In this document: in pieces, positions 23,261-31,594 of the stretch
Position numbering within the stretch: position 1 is the stretch's first letter
How the letters are laid out: every line of letters starts with the position of its first letter
Source: Thalassobacillus devorans MSP14
GTDB lineage: Bacteria > Bacillota > Bacilli > Bacillales > Halobacillaceae
DNA length: 47,185 nt
Assembly: GCF_000496835.1 (NCBI RefSeq)
Contig: NZ_KI543236.1
Span: forward strand, 1,250,776 to 1,297,960
Direction: 5' to 3'
Notes under the pieces: model-generated
Databases searched by the model: none
What the model saw: only the letters and a program-made list of their open reading frames with translations
Told to the model about the DNA's origin: nothing
Position numbers and translations under genes: made by a program

Positions 23261-23276
23261 TGTGATGAACATCACT
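23261..23276. promoter_or_regulatory. FNR/CRP-like palindrome upstream of the ferredoxin gene
   Basis: TGTGATGAACATCACT matches TGTGA-N6-TCACA with one mismatch at the last base. It lies in the 123-bp gap between the ferredoxin and phosphatase genes. No well-placed promoter could be assigned, so this is a weak call. Confidence 0.3.
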
Positions 23277-23337
23277 CCATATAATATCTATTTGATATCC
23301 TCTTATTTAATTCCTGCTTATTTCATAGAAAAAATCA

Positions 23338-23910
23338 CTATTCTGTATGTTGAGGGTGCAGAATGTCATCTTCCCATATCCGTTCTACTGTATAGTCTCC
23401 CCCCATCTTTTGCACAAGGAAAACATCGGGATTACTAATAGCCTTCCAATGTTCGAACCCGACTTCCGCATCAAATGTCTGCAACAGGAGGGCCAATAGA
23501 TTCCCATGTGTGACTAAAGCTACGGCATCATGCTCTTCATCTTGTTCAAGTTCCAGAAGTAATTTCCGGACCCTTGTTTTCGCTTCATTCGAAGATTCAC
23601 CGCCAGGCATTTTAAAATCAAGATCTTTAAATGTTTTTTCTAAATAATCCATGAAGTCATCTAACGGTTCTTTACTCAATATTCGTTCCTGGAGACGGTC
23701 ATCAATTTCAATAGTCAGTCCTTTATTGAAAGCATAGGGCCTGATGGTTTCTACGGCTCGAAAATATGGACTGGAGATCACTCGTTGGATATCGGCTCTC
23801 TCCAGGAAATTAGCAAGCACTTGAGATTGCCTGATTCCTGACTTCGTTAAGGGTGAATCATGATGTTGTCCTTCCGTGGCGCTATGCCGGATAAGATATA
23901 ACTTTTTCAC
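23338..23910 (-). CDS. Histidine phosphatase family protein
   Basis: This 190-residue phosphoglycerate-mutase-like phosphatase has the phosphohistidine motif LIRHSATEG near the N-terminus and the second catalytic His in ALVTHGNLLAL. Arg in SSPYFRAVET and the acidic ERILS region complete the pocket. Substrates of this superfamily vary and cannot be told here. I chose GTG 23910 as start because GAGGAG lies ten bases upstream; an in-frame ATG six codons earlier overlaps that site. Confidence 0.87.
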   Translation of the reverse strand: MKKLYLIRHSATEGQHHDSPLTKSGIRQSQVLANFLERADIQRVISSPYFRAVETIRPYAFNKGLTIEIDDRLQERILSKEPLDDFMDYLEKTFKDLDFKMPGGESSNEAKTRVRKLLLELEQDEEHDAVALVTHGNLLALLLQTFDAEVGFEHWKAISNPDVFLVQKMGGDYTVERIWEDDILHPQHTE

Positions 23911-23982
23911 CTCTGACCATCTCCTCATGTTACAGGTTATCTTTATTATGGAGGATACAGACTATATTGACAAGGCGGCTTA

Positions 23983-25584
23983 CTATCCTTCTTGTTTTTG
24001 ATACACACATCTTCCACGGTGCCACGTTTCGTAGACTTCGATATCTTTTAAATCGCTTACTTCCACATTCCATGGATTCTTATTCAACAGGACAAAATCC
24101 GCCTGGAAACCTGGTTCAATTTTACCCTTTAAGTGTTCCTGATATTCAAGTTCTGCCGGCACAGACGTAAAGCTATGAAAGCTGTCGGATAGAGATAGTT
24201 TTTCCTGAGGCATCCATCCACCCTCGGGATTGCCATCTAAATCAGTACGTGTCACAGCAGCGTAGATGCTTACCAAAGGATTAATGGTTCCTATCGGTAA
24301 ATCAGAACTTAAAGTGATTGGGATATGGCTTTTGATCAGGCTATTGAATGCATCACAGTATGGGAGTAAATCCTCCGGTGTCCATTTGTCCTTATCCATC
24401 CATTCTTCCATTAGAAAAGAAGGCTGGGTTTCAATATAAGGCTTTACCTTTTTCATCCGTTCAATCAAATCCGGTGCCTTACACTGGGCATGAATGATGC
24501 GGTGACGAAGCTCTTTCGTTTTTGCTTCCGGCATTTCTAAAGCAGTGACTGCTTGTTCTACGGCACGGTCCCCGATGGCATGCATGGCAACCTGCATATT
24601 ATTTTCGGCCGCAGTCTTGATCATGCCATTCAATTGTTCCTGGGTGTAGATTAATACTCCCTCTGTGTCGGGTTTATCCGGATATGGATTACGCATAGCA
24701 GACGTATGCAGGCGTTGGGTACCATCTAAAAAGATCTTGATCGCCCCTGCTTTCACCTGTTTTGTCCCATCTCCGGTACGTATGGTATTCTCTTTTACAA
24801 ATTCATCCAAATCGTTTTTATCGAAGATATAGTGGTGCAAGTGGACATCAATTGGTAATTCACCTTCTGATTCCAGCTCTGTATAGGCTTGCCACAACTT
24901 TTCATAGGACCCGATGAAATTCAAGTCATCAGTGTGAAGAGAAGTAATTCCATGTTTCGATATGTGCGGGAAAGCTTTTCTCAATGCTATTTTGGCATCC
25001 TGCACAGAACGCCCCCAAAAATGGCGTTTGATGTAATGTACAGCCGTATCCTTGAAACGCCCATTTAAGTTTCCATGTACATTTCTTTCCTTAAAAATAT
25101 CGGGTTCTTTCTTAAAGTCTTCTTCTTTTTTCAATAGCTCCAATGCTTTCCTGCTGATGACACACTCATGACCATCCTGATGCATAAAATACATATATTT
25201 TCCCGGAAAGATCTCTTCCAGGTCATCTGCTGTCAACAGGTGATCCAGGTCATCAAAAGATCCATCATCAAATCCTTTTCCAAATACCCAATCATATTCT
25301 TCCATCTCTTTATAATGGTTCTGCACAGCTTCTTTCATTTCCTGCCAGCTGGTGATTTCAGTCAAATCCAGCTCTTTTTTCAGAAGACCATAACGCAGCA
25401 AATGCATGTGACTGTCATTGAAACCTGCTGCCAGTACCTGCCCCTTACCATCATGGACATCCTTTTCGTGCCCTTGATAACGACCAGGTGTGATGGAAGT
25501 AATGATTCCATTCTCCAATTCGATATGACAGGTTTGTCCGTCGTTATGATATGGTCGAAACATTTTAATATTATCAACGATCAT
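23983..25584 (-). CDS. YtcJ-type metal-dependent amidohydrolase
   Basis: This 533-residue member of the amidohydrolase superfamily has a composite N- and C-terminal beta-sandwich and a TIM barrel. Visible motifs are the first metal pair NDSHMHL, a catalytic loop AGAIKIFLDGT, MHAIGDRAVE, HAQ in RIIHAQC, and SSDLPIGTINP near the end. The C-terminal GFQADFVLLNKNPW is standard. The substrate is unknown; YtcJ relatives act on N-acyl or exoenzyme-type amides. The start follows GGGGAGGA. Confidence 0.88.
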   Translation of the reverse strand: MIVDNIKMFRPYHNDGQTCHIELENGIITSITPGRYQGHEKDVHDGKGQVLAAGFNDSHMHLLRYGLLKKELDLTEITSWQEMKEAVQNHYKEMEEYDWVFGKGFDDGSFDDLDHLLTADDLEEIFPGKYMYFMHQDGHECVISRKALELLKKEEDFKKEPDIFKERNVHGNLNGRFKDTAVHYIKRHFWGRSVQDAKIALRKAFPHISKHGITSLHTDDLNFIGSYEKLWQAYTELESEGELPIDVHLHHYIFDKNDLDEFVKENTIRTGDGTKQVKAGAIKIFLDGTQRLHTSAMRNPYPDKPDTEGVLIYTQEQLNGMIKTAAENNMQVAMHAIGDRAVEQAVTALEMPEAKTKELRHRIIHAQCKAPDLIERMKKVKPYIETQPSFLMEEWMDKDKWTPEDLLPYCDAFNSLIKSHIPITLSSDLPIGTINPLVSIYAAVTRTDLDGNPEGGWMPQEKLSLSDSFHSFTSVPAELEYQEHLKGKIEPGFQADFVLLNKNPWNVEVSDLKDIEVYETWHRGRCVYQKQEG

Positions 25585-25719
25585 TATCTCATCCTCCCCT
25601 TTTTACTATCCCATTAAAATTACCCATTCCCCCCCTTTATCAAACTTTTCAACTTAAGTAAGAAATGCTACTAAATGAAACGATAGTCTCATACATATAG
25701 GTGTAAAGGAGGAATGTAA

Positions 25720-26093
25720 ATGGGGTAATATTAATTAAACTATCGTCATTGTATTTTTTGCTCGGGGTAGCACTTGGTTATGGTATGTCGATTTCCCATG
25801 ATTATGCGCTCGCGCCTGTTCATGTTCACATCAATTTGCTGGGGTGGACAGCGTTGACATTAGCAGGTATCGTATATCATTTATTTCCTTCAGCTGAGTC
25901 TTCCCGACTAGGCAAATGGCATTTTTGGCTTCATAACATTGGCTTGCCGATTATGATGGGATCACTCGCGCTTATGCTTGTAACCAACAACGAAGCGTTA
26001 GGCGCAGGAACGGCTGTAGGAGCAAGCCTGGTGATGATCAGTGTGGTATTATTCACGATTAATATTTGGAAAAACGTCCACTCAAAAAGCTAG
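25720..26093 (+). pseudogene. Small four-helix membrane protein (cytochrome oxidase subunit I-like) with apparent frameshift at codon 2-3
   Basis: From a TTG at 25749 the frame encodes about 114 residues: FLLGVALGYGMSISHDYALAP, VHVHINLLGWTALTLAG, VYHLFP and two further membrane helices. This is a small haem-copper oxidase subunit I-like protein with conserved His pairs. However, the good start, AAAGGAGG then 7 nt then ATG at 25720, reads ATG GGG TAA. One extra G in the G run would give Met-Gly-Val-Ile-Leu-Ile-Lys-Leu joined to the observed frame, which looks like the native N-terminus. Either one G is missing (mutation or sequencing error) or translation starts at the TTG. The stop lies inside a strong terminator hairpin. 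Confidence 0.65.
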
Positions 26094-26117
26094 ACAGCAT
26101 TTGCTGTCTAGCTTTTT
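26084..26117 (+). terminator. Terminator of the small membrane protein gene
   Basis: AAAAAGCTAGACAGC and GCTGTCTAGCTTTTT form a perfect 15-bp stem with a 4-nt loop. It works on either strand. Confidence 0.9.
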
Positions 26118-26245
26118 GAAAGGTGATGTTCAATTTTATAAATCAGTATAGAGAATCCACTATATCACTTAATTGCAGTGATGTACTTTTATGCCAATGT
26201 TATCAGCAAGTTTCATTTTAATGATGGCTGAAAATGTAGTATCTT

Positions 26246-26452
26246 TTAACTGATTTCCTTGAAATATTCTTTATAGAAGCCACCAATTCTTCCGGAATTA
26301 TCGAGAATGAAATAAAATTCTTCTGTTTCATTTTTTACATCATAGACTTTACCAGGAGTCAGTACTTTATCTACCACAAACTTTTCAGCATTATTATGAA
26401 CACATTCGATTTGCTTTATCGTTTTGCTTGTTTCCCAACTTTTATGGATCAT
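26246..26452 (-). CDS. Small conserved Bacillaceae protein (DUF6501-like)
   Basis: This 68-residue soluble protein starts MIHKSWETSKTIKQIECVHN and continues VDKVLTPGKVYDVKNETEEF, FYFILDNSGRIGGFYKEYF. It looks like a small beta-rich domain. I recall this pattern as DUF6501, but only from memory. AAAGGATGG precedes the ATG. It stands alone between two genes of unrelated function, and nothing in the sequence indicates what it does. Confidence 0.75.
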   Translation of the reverse strand: MIHKSWETSKTIKQIECVHNNAEKFVVDKVLTPGKVYDVKNETEEFYFILDNSGRIGGFYKEYFKEIS

Positions 26453-26509
26453 GTTACCCCATCCTTTTTCCAGTTTATTTTTCTATGATATCGTTTTAGG
26501 TCGGCACGC

Positions 26510-27247
26510 TCAACTATTATCCAATGCAACCTGAAAAAGAATTTCTTTTTCAAATGTGATGCCTGTCCAGTCGACGGAGCATTTGCTTCCAAGGACTGTC
26601 ACCCCATGAACCGCCGCTTGTTTCAAAGCTTCACTGAAGCCCGGATCAATTTCATCCGCTGTTTTAATTGCAGTTATGTCATTACGCTGCGCGACAAATA
26701 ATATAGCGGTGTCCACTTCTCCTTCCTGCTGTATCTGCGTCAGTTCCTCCACATGTTTTTTGCCCCGTTTGGTGACAGCATCCGGAAACTTCCCAAAATT
26801 ATCTTCTCTCATGGTGACACTTTTAACCTCCAATATCAATTTTCTGTTTCCGTCTTCAAGAAGGAAATCGAACCGGGATCGACCAATCGTATATTCTCTT
26901 TTTAGTAGCTTATGGTTTTTTAAGGAAGGGATCACTGCCTGCTGTAATGCTTTTTCTACTAATTGATTGGCAAGCTGTGTATTTAAAGAAACCATGGTAT
27001 TCGTGCTGTTATCTTCAATCATTACCGCCGACCATGCTGTTTTCCTGTTCGGATTCTCATGATATCTGACAATAATGACTGCTCCCTGTCGTAATAAGCC
27101 AGTTAACCTGCCCGGATCAGGAAGGTGTACCCTGATGGTATGCTCATTTTCTTTTAACCGACAATGCAAAATAAAACGATTAGGCCTTTCAAGGAAAACC
27201 GCTTCAAACAATTTATCCTGTACAAATGGTACAAAAGCTGTTTGCAT
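26510..27247 (-). CDS. sfsA: DNA/RNA nuclease SfsA family protein
   Basis: This 245-residue protein has an N-terminal OB-like domain (RFILHCRLKENEHTIRVHLPDPGRL) and a C-terminal PD-(D/E)XK-like nuclease domain. The latter has RSRFDFLLEDGNRKLILEVKSVTM, holding the Asp, Glu-x-Lys catalytic set, followed by FPDAVTKRGKKHVEEL. SfsA was first named as a sugar-fermentation stimulation protein; later work assigns nuclease activity to the family. The start at 27247 has AAAGGTGG eight bases upstream; the GTG at 27259 overlaps that site. Confidence 0.93.
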   Translation of the reverse strand: MQTAFVPFVQDKLFEAVFLERPNRFILHCRLKENEHTIRVHLPDPGRLTGLLRQGAVIIVRYHENPNRKTAWSAVMIEDNSTNTMVSLNTQLANQLVEKALQQAVIPSLKNHKLLKREYTIGRSRFDFLLEDGNRKLILEVKSVTMREDNFGKFPDAVTKRGKKHVEELTQIQQEGEVDTAILFVAQRNDITAIKTADEIDPGFSEALKQAAVHGVTVLGSKCSVDWTGITFEKEILFQVALDNS

Positions 27248-27267
27248 GACACCAGCCACCTTTCTCT

Positions 27268-27304
27268 GTAAAAAGAGACTGTCTCATCGGATTGAGACAG
27301 TCTC
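27268..27304 (-). terminator. Terminator of the MhqD-like gene
   Basis: GAGACTGTCTC and GAGACAGTCTC pair on the minus strand with an 8-nt loop and a TTTTT tail, just past the stop of the hydrolase gene. Confidence 0.9.
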
Positions 27305-27310
27305 CTAACT

Positions 27311-27925
27311 TCATTTCTGAGTCTTATCATACCATTTTTTTGCTTCTTTGACCTCTGCTTCGGTAAGCTGGTGTCCATATTTCTCCCAAAAGACTTCCAC
27401 CGTAGCACCGGCATTTTCGAACAGCTCTTTCAGTTCCTTCGTTTCTTCAGGAGGACAAATCGGATCATTCTCCCCAGCTCCAATGAACAACTGCTTACCT
27501 GTCAAATCTGGGAGCTCCACATTTCTCCTTGGAACCATCGCGTGAAAGAGCATTGCTCCTTTCAAACCGTTCTCCATGTGAAAAAGTAAGCTGGCAGCAA
27601 TATTCGCACCATTAGAATAGCCCACTGCAATTACATGCTCCCGCTCAAATCCATAAGCTTCAGCCGTTTCATCTAAAAACTCATCCAATTCCTTCGTGCG
27701 GTAAATCAAATCTTCTTCGTCAAATACGCCTTCACGCAAACGTTTGAAAAAACGCGGCATTCCGTTTTCCGATACATTTCCACGGACAGAAAGGATCGAG
27801 GCATCTGGATCGATCATATTCGCAATCGGCAAAAGATCCTGCTCGTTTCCTCCCGTACCGTGGAGGAGCAGCAATACATTTTTATTTTCCGTTTTTCCTT
27901 CCCGGAATATATGTTTCATCTTCAT
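27311..27925 (-). CDS. Alpha/beta hydrolase, carboxylesterase/phospholipase type (MhqD-like)
   Basis: This 204-residue single-domain serine hydrolase has the oxyanion motif LLLHGTGGNE, the nucleophile elbow VGYSNGAN, the acid in GENDPICP and the catalytic His in YGHQLT. The size and motifs match Bacillus MhqD/YodD, which belong to the quinone and diamide stress regulon. Whether this copy is under MhqR control cannot be seen. The start follows GAGGAGG with 8-nt spacing. Confidence 0.88.
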   Translation of the reverse strand: MKMKHIFREGKTENKNVLLLLHGTGGNEQDLLPIANMIDPDASILSVRGNVSENGMPRFFKRLREGVFDEEDLIYRTKELDEFLDETAEAYGFEREHVIAVGYSNGANIAASLLFHMENGLKGAMLFHAMVPRRNVELPDLTGKQLFIGAGENDPICPPEETKELKELFENAGATVEVFWEKYGHQLTEAEVKEAKKWYDKTQK

Positions 27926-28018
27926 TCGGGTTGCCTCCTCTTTAAACTATATTTGTAGTCTGATATTCGTTTATCTCAGTATCAAGGTGATGATATCTCA
28001 CATTCAAGATAACGTCAA

Positions 28019-29089
28019 CTAAGACCCCTCAGCCTCCATATTTTCCTTATCCAGTTTTGGTATTACCCACTGCAATACAAAAGGAAGAATCAAGACAATC
28101 ATCAACAGTCGAATCATCTGCAAAGAACTTACGATGGATGGATCTCCTCCCGCTTCATCAGCCGTCAAAGCCATTTCGATAAGTCCTCCAGGAGATATAC
28201 TGAGAATAGCAGTCGGCAATGACATGTTTGTCCACACACTGAGAAAAAAACCGAATCCAAAAGACATCCCTATCAATAACAAAGCCAGAACAAAATAATA
28301 CAAACAATACCGACCAGCTTTGACAAGGTCTGTAATAGACACGGAATTACCTAAGTATACCCCCAGGCTTAATTGAGCTAATATAAATAACATGGCCGGT
28401 AATTCCAATAAAGGGAGACCAAATGCCCTGCTGATTCCTGTAATCAGCATAGGAATAATTACCAAAGATGCGGGCACTCGCTTTTGTAATAAAGAACCTA
28501 GTACGAACGCAGCAATGTAGATACCAAGGGTATACCACTCTCCGGGTGGAGCTGAAGCAGAAACAGGCATCCCTTGCCCTGATTCCCTGGCAAAAAAATG
28601 AGTGGCGGCAAATGGGATGGCAAATAATACAGTGACTAAACGAATGGTTTGGATGATAGTGACAAGCACCGTGTTCCCTTTAAGAGATTCACTTAAGGCA
28701 AGCATAGCAGACAGACCGCCTGGCACACTGCCCAGCATACTTGTTTTGGCATCTACTTTGATCATCTTTGAAAGGAAATAAGCATTCAATAGGCTGACCG
28801 CAATCAATAGAAGTGTAAAAATAGTATAGGGAAATAAATAAGGAATTACATTTATAAACGTGTCAGCAGTAAATGTACTCCCAATTTGAATTCCTAAAAA
28901 ACCAAAACTGATATTCCTTAATTTTAATGAGGCATCAGTTGGTTGTCGGGTGGTCATTTTATAGAGAAGTAAAAAGGTTACCGGACCAAGGATCCATGGA
29001 AGAGGAAGATGCAAAAGATGGAATGCAATTCCGCCGATGACTGCAATCAAATAGGATATGGATATTTTTATAAATCGAAATTCTTTCAT
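28019..29089 (-). CDS. AbrB family membrane transporter (PF05145-like)
   Basis: This 356-residue polytopic protein has about ten membrane helices in two repeats. Each repeat has a PWILGP- or PATLVII-type helix and the motif SVPGGLSAM (first half) or SPGGLIEMAL (second half), diagnostic of the AbrB duplicated family once called putative ammonia monooxygenase. It is probably a transporter; the substrate is not known to me. AAGGGG lies before the ATG. It is in its own transcription unit. Confidence 0.87.
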   Translation of the reverse strand: MKEFRFIKISISYLIAVIGGIAFHLLHLPLPWILGPVTFLLLYKMTTRQPTDASLKLRNISFGFLGIQIGSTFTADTFINVIPYLFPYTIFTLLLIAVSLLNAYFLSKMIKVDAKTSMLGSVPGGLSAMLALSESLKGNTVLVTIIQTIRLVTVLFAIPFAATHFFARESGQGMPVSASAPPGEWYTLGIYIAAFVLGSLLQKRVPASLVIIPMLITGISRAFGLPLLELPAMLFILAQLSLGVYLGNSVSITDLVKAGRYCLYYFVLALLLIGMSFGFGFFLSVWTNMSLPTAILSISPGGLIEMALTADEAGGDPSIVSSLQMIRLLMIVLILPFVLQWVIPKLDKENMEAEGS

Positions 29090-29150
29090 GATAAAATCCC
29101 CTTCCGGATTACTTTATCATATCATTCATTTCCTCCCTGAACACATTCAA

Positions 29151-29184
29151 GAAAGGAATCTTCTATAGTAGAAAGATTCCTTTT
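29151..29184 (-). terminator. Terminator of the AI-2E-type transporter gene
   Basis: AAAGGAATCTT and AAGATTCCTTT pair around a 10-nt loop. The T run is short on both strands, so efficiency is uncertain. Confidence 0.6.
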
Positions 29185-29234
29185 CCCCAAATTATTTAAA
29201 ATTTCTTTTAAACAGATACTAATAAAAAAACAAA

Positions 29235-30305
29235 TTACATGTTTGTGGTACGCAGCTGGTAGAAATCATACAAGTTCTTTAAGGTAACCTTCAAAACGGA
29301 ATATACCGGAATAGCAATCAGCATTCCAATGAATCCATACAATGCAAATGCCACTAATAAAAGCAGAATAATTGTCAGGGGATGAACTGATAATCGGTTT
29401 CCGAGCACGACCGGGGCAACCAGATTCCCTTCCAACTGTTGAACCACAGCCAGTATGATCAATACATACACCACCATCATCGGCTGTTGTGTCAAGGCGA
29501 CCACGATCGCTGGCAGAACCCCAATCATCGGACCAAAAAAAGGGACAACGGCAGTAAGTATTACGAATATACCTAACACCAGCGCATAATCAAGCCCAAT
29601 GATCAAATAACCGATATACATCAGTATCCCATCGACCACAGCGACCGTAATCTGGCCAATAATATAAGCAGCTAAAGTCTCATCGATATTTTTTAATACC
29701 TTTTTCCCTTCTCCTTCATGTTTTTCTGGGAGAAATCTCAGCATGAATGGAATAAAGCGATGATCGTCTTTTAAAAAATAGAATAAAACGAATGGAACCA
29801 GGATAAGAACAGTGGCAGCACCAGTCAATGTGCCAAGAATTTCAGTGATATTATCTCCTAGCTGCTTAACCATATCTCCTGAAAAACTGGCCGCTTTTTG
29901 CCTGAGGCTGCTGATTGAAATCATACCCATATCATTTTGCTCTATCGTTTGTTGTGTCTTTTCTGCTGTTTTTTTCAAATCCTGGGGTAAATTCTTTGTT
30001 AATTTAGAAACCTGCTTCTTTATCGTTTCAGCTAACAATAAAGAAGCAGCATAAATAATACCTGCAATCCCCGCATATACCATTAAAATTGCCACAGCTT
30101 TTGGGATATATTTGATCTTAGCAACCATATGAACAAATGGTTTCAGAATGTAATAAAGGAAGCCAGCTATCAATATCGGGTAGAAGATGCTGCCGATAAC
30201 TGTTTTGACAGGTTCAAAAAAGTTGAGGATCTTTAGAAAGAATATACCGATCAAAATTAATATAATAGCGGTGCTATATTTAAAGAAAGGGTGCTTAACC
30301 CACAT
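29235..30305 (-). CDS. AI-2E family transporter (PerM/YtvI type)
   Basis: This 356-residue protein has paired membrane helices at the N-terminus, a soluble amphipathic region (about 95-150, rich in Lys and Gln), and a C-terminal set of helices with FVLFYFLKDD, a long EGEGKKVLKNIDETLAAYIIGQ segment, PFFGPMIGVLPAI and the closing VHPLTIILLLLVAF. This is the PF01594 pattern. Members export AI-2 or act in Na+/H+ antiport in halophiles; I cannot decide which. The start follows AAGGAGCG. An upstream gap of about 290 nt separates it from the divergent stress gene. Confidence 0.9.
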   Translation of the reverse strand: MWVKHPFFKYSTAIILILIGIFFLKILNFFEPVKTVIGSIFYPILIAGFLYYILKPFVHMVAKIKYIPKAVAILMVYAGIAGIIYAASLLLAETIKKQVSKLTKNLPQDLKKTAEKTQQTIEQNDMGMISISSLRQKAASFSGDMVKQLGDNITEILGTLTGAATVLILVPFVLFYFLKDDHRFIPFMLRFLPEKHEGEGKKVLKNIDETLAAYIIGQITVAVVDGILMYIGYLIIGLDYALVLGIFVILTAVVPFFGPMIGVLPAIVVALTQQPMMVVYVLIILAVVQQLEGNLVAPVVLGNRLSVHPLTIILLLLVAFALYGFIGMLIAIPVYSVLKVTLKNLYDFYQLRTTNM

Positions 30306-30607
30306 GTGAATCGCTCCTTAGTCATACCGACATATTTTTTTATCTTATCTCCCATACCACTTAAAGGTTGCTTTCTAACATTTAACATTCAAAACTATAT
30401 TCCTATACTATCCATACCACCCTTCTTTTATGGGAAGACATATTTACAGGGGAAAGAACATTTATGAAAAAACTGAACAGAAACTAACAAAGTATGCTAG
30501 AAACAAACACCACCCAGACCATATTCCGCTTATGAGGGAATGCATACATTTTCTATTAAGGGGGTATGGGGTAATGTGTACAAATTAAAAGGAGGATGAT
30601 GCTGATT

Positions 30608-31315
30608 ATGGATAAAAAGCTCATCGGAGGCGTATTCACTCACGTAGGAGACGCAGAACGAGCAATCAGGGATTTACAGAATCACGGTTACAGCGGTAAT
30701 GACATTTCTGTCTTTGCCCAGGATAAAAATAAGGTGAATGTGCTGGAGGATGAAACAGATACCACCGTTACCTCAAATAAAGGCGGCAGGGGCAAAAATG
30801 CTGGTAAAGGCGCAGGGATCGGAGCTGCTTCCGGAGGTGTCCTCGGGGGCATTGCCGGTTTAATAACAGGTCTTGGTCTATTGGCTATCCCAGGGATCGG
30901 TCAAATTGCAGCGGCCGGCCCGATCGCAGCAGCACTATCCGGGGCTGGCATCGGTGCCGGCGGAGGAGGTATCGTCGGCGCAATGGTAGGAGCCGGTATG
31001 CCGGAAACAGAAGCAAAACAGTATGAACAATATTTAAAAGAAGGAAAAACCATTGTACTGGTAGAAACAGACGAAAAGAATGAAGAAAAAGTCTATCGTA
31101 CCTTCCTGACAAACAAGACAGAAAATAAATCAATGTATCCTCAGGATGTCGTTAATAGAGATACGAGTCACACTGGAACAACCAATTTCACTGAAAATAC
31201 CAGCCATGACAAAGCAACAAGTAACACTGGGGAAACAGCACCTGAAAGAAAAACCAGCTGGATTAATGAAAACTCGACTCAAACGACAGGAACCAGGACT
31301 CGAAACAGGCGATAA
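30608..31315 (+). CDS. General stress protein 17M-type (YflT-like) with Gly-rich helical hairpin
   Basis: This 235-residue protein has an N-terminal alpha/beta domain (IGGVFTHVGDAERAIRDLQN, YSGNDISVFAQDK) of the general stress protein 17M family. A Gly/Ala-rich hydrophobic hairpin follows (about 70-125, many GxGxG and GAGIG repeats) that could insert in a membrane, then an acid-base strand, KTIVLVETDE. The C-terminal 60 residues are a Thr/Asn/Ser-rich disordered tail. Relatives in B. subtilis are in the sigma-B stress regulon. A GGGTAT, like a sigma-B -10 element, lies upstream, but I found no good -35. I chose ATG 30608 (AAAGGAGG 12 bases upstream) over ATGs that overlap the site. Confidence 0.82.
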   Translation: MDKKLIGGVFTHVGDAERAIRDLQNHGYSGNDISVFAQDKNKVNVLEDETDTTVTSNKGGRGKNAGKGAGIGAASGGVLGGIAGLITGLGLLAIPGIGQIAAAGPIAAALSGAGIGAGGGGIVGAMVGAGMPETEAKQYEQYLKEGKTIVLVETDEKNEEKVYRTFLTNKTENKSMYPQDVVNRDTSHTGTTNFTENTSHDKATSNTGETAPERKTSWINENSTQTTGTRTRNRR

Positions 31316-31427
31316 AACATTAGTAGTTGCTTAGAATGCAAGTAGACCAGATATTGTCGAGCATTTTTAACAATAAAGGGGAACAATGAAATTTACATGG
31401 GAGTAGTAATAGAAGAGAACACCAAAC

Positions 31428-31456
31428 AGCCCAGGGTTAAAACTCTGGGCTTATTT
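31428..31456 (+). terminator. Terminator of the general stress protein gene
   Basis: AGCCCAGGGTT and AACTCTGGGCT pair with a tight loop and are followed by TATTTTG, about 110 nt past the stop codon. Confidence 0.78.
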
Positions 31457-31594
31457 TGTGTAGAGAGAACCGCTTCCCAATTTAATATTAGAAATATAAT
31501 CTGTATAGCTGTCATTTTCCAAAGAGGTTAATAAGAAAATCCAAAGGAAGATCAATTTCAGGTAACAAATCAAATGAGAATCTGGAATGTTTCC

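Noticed and set aside
30306-30607. Sigma-B promoter of the general stress gene
   Set aside because: A GGGTAT -10-like element is present at about 30563, but no GTTT -35 element lies 13-15 nt upstream.
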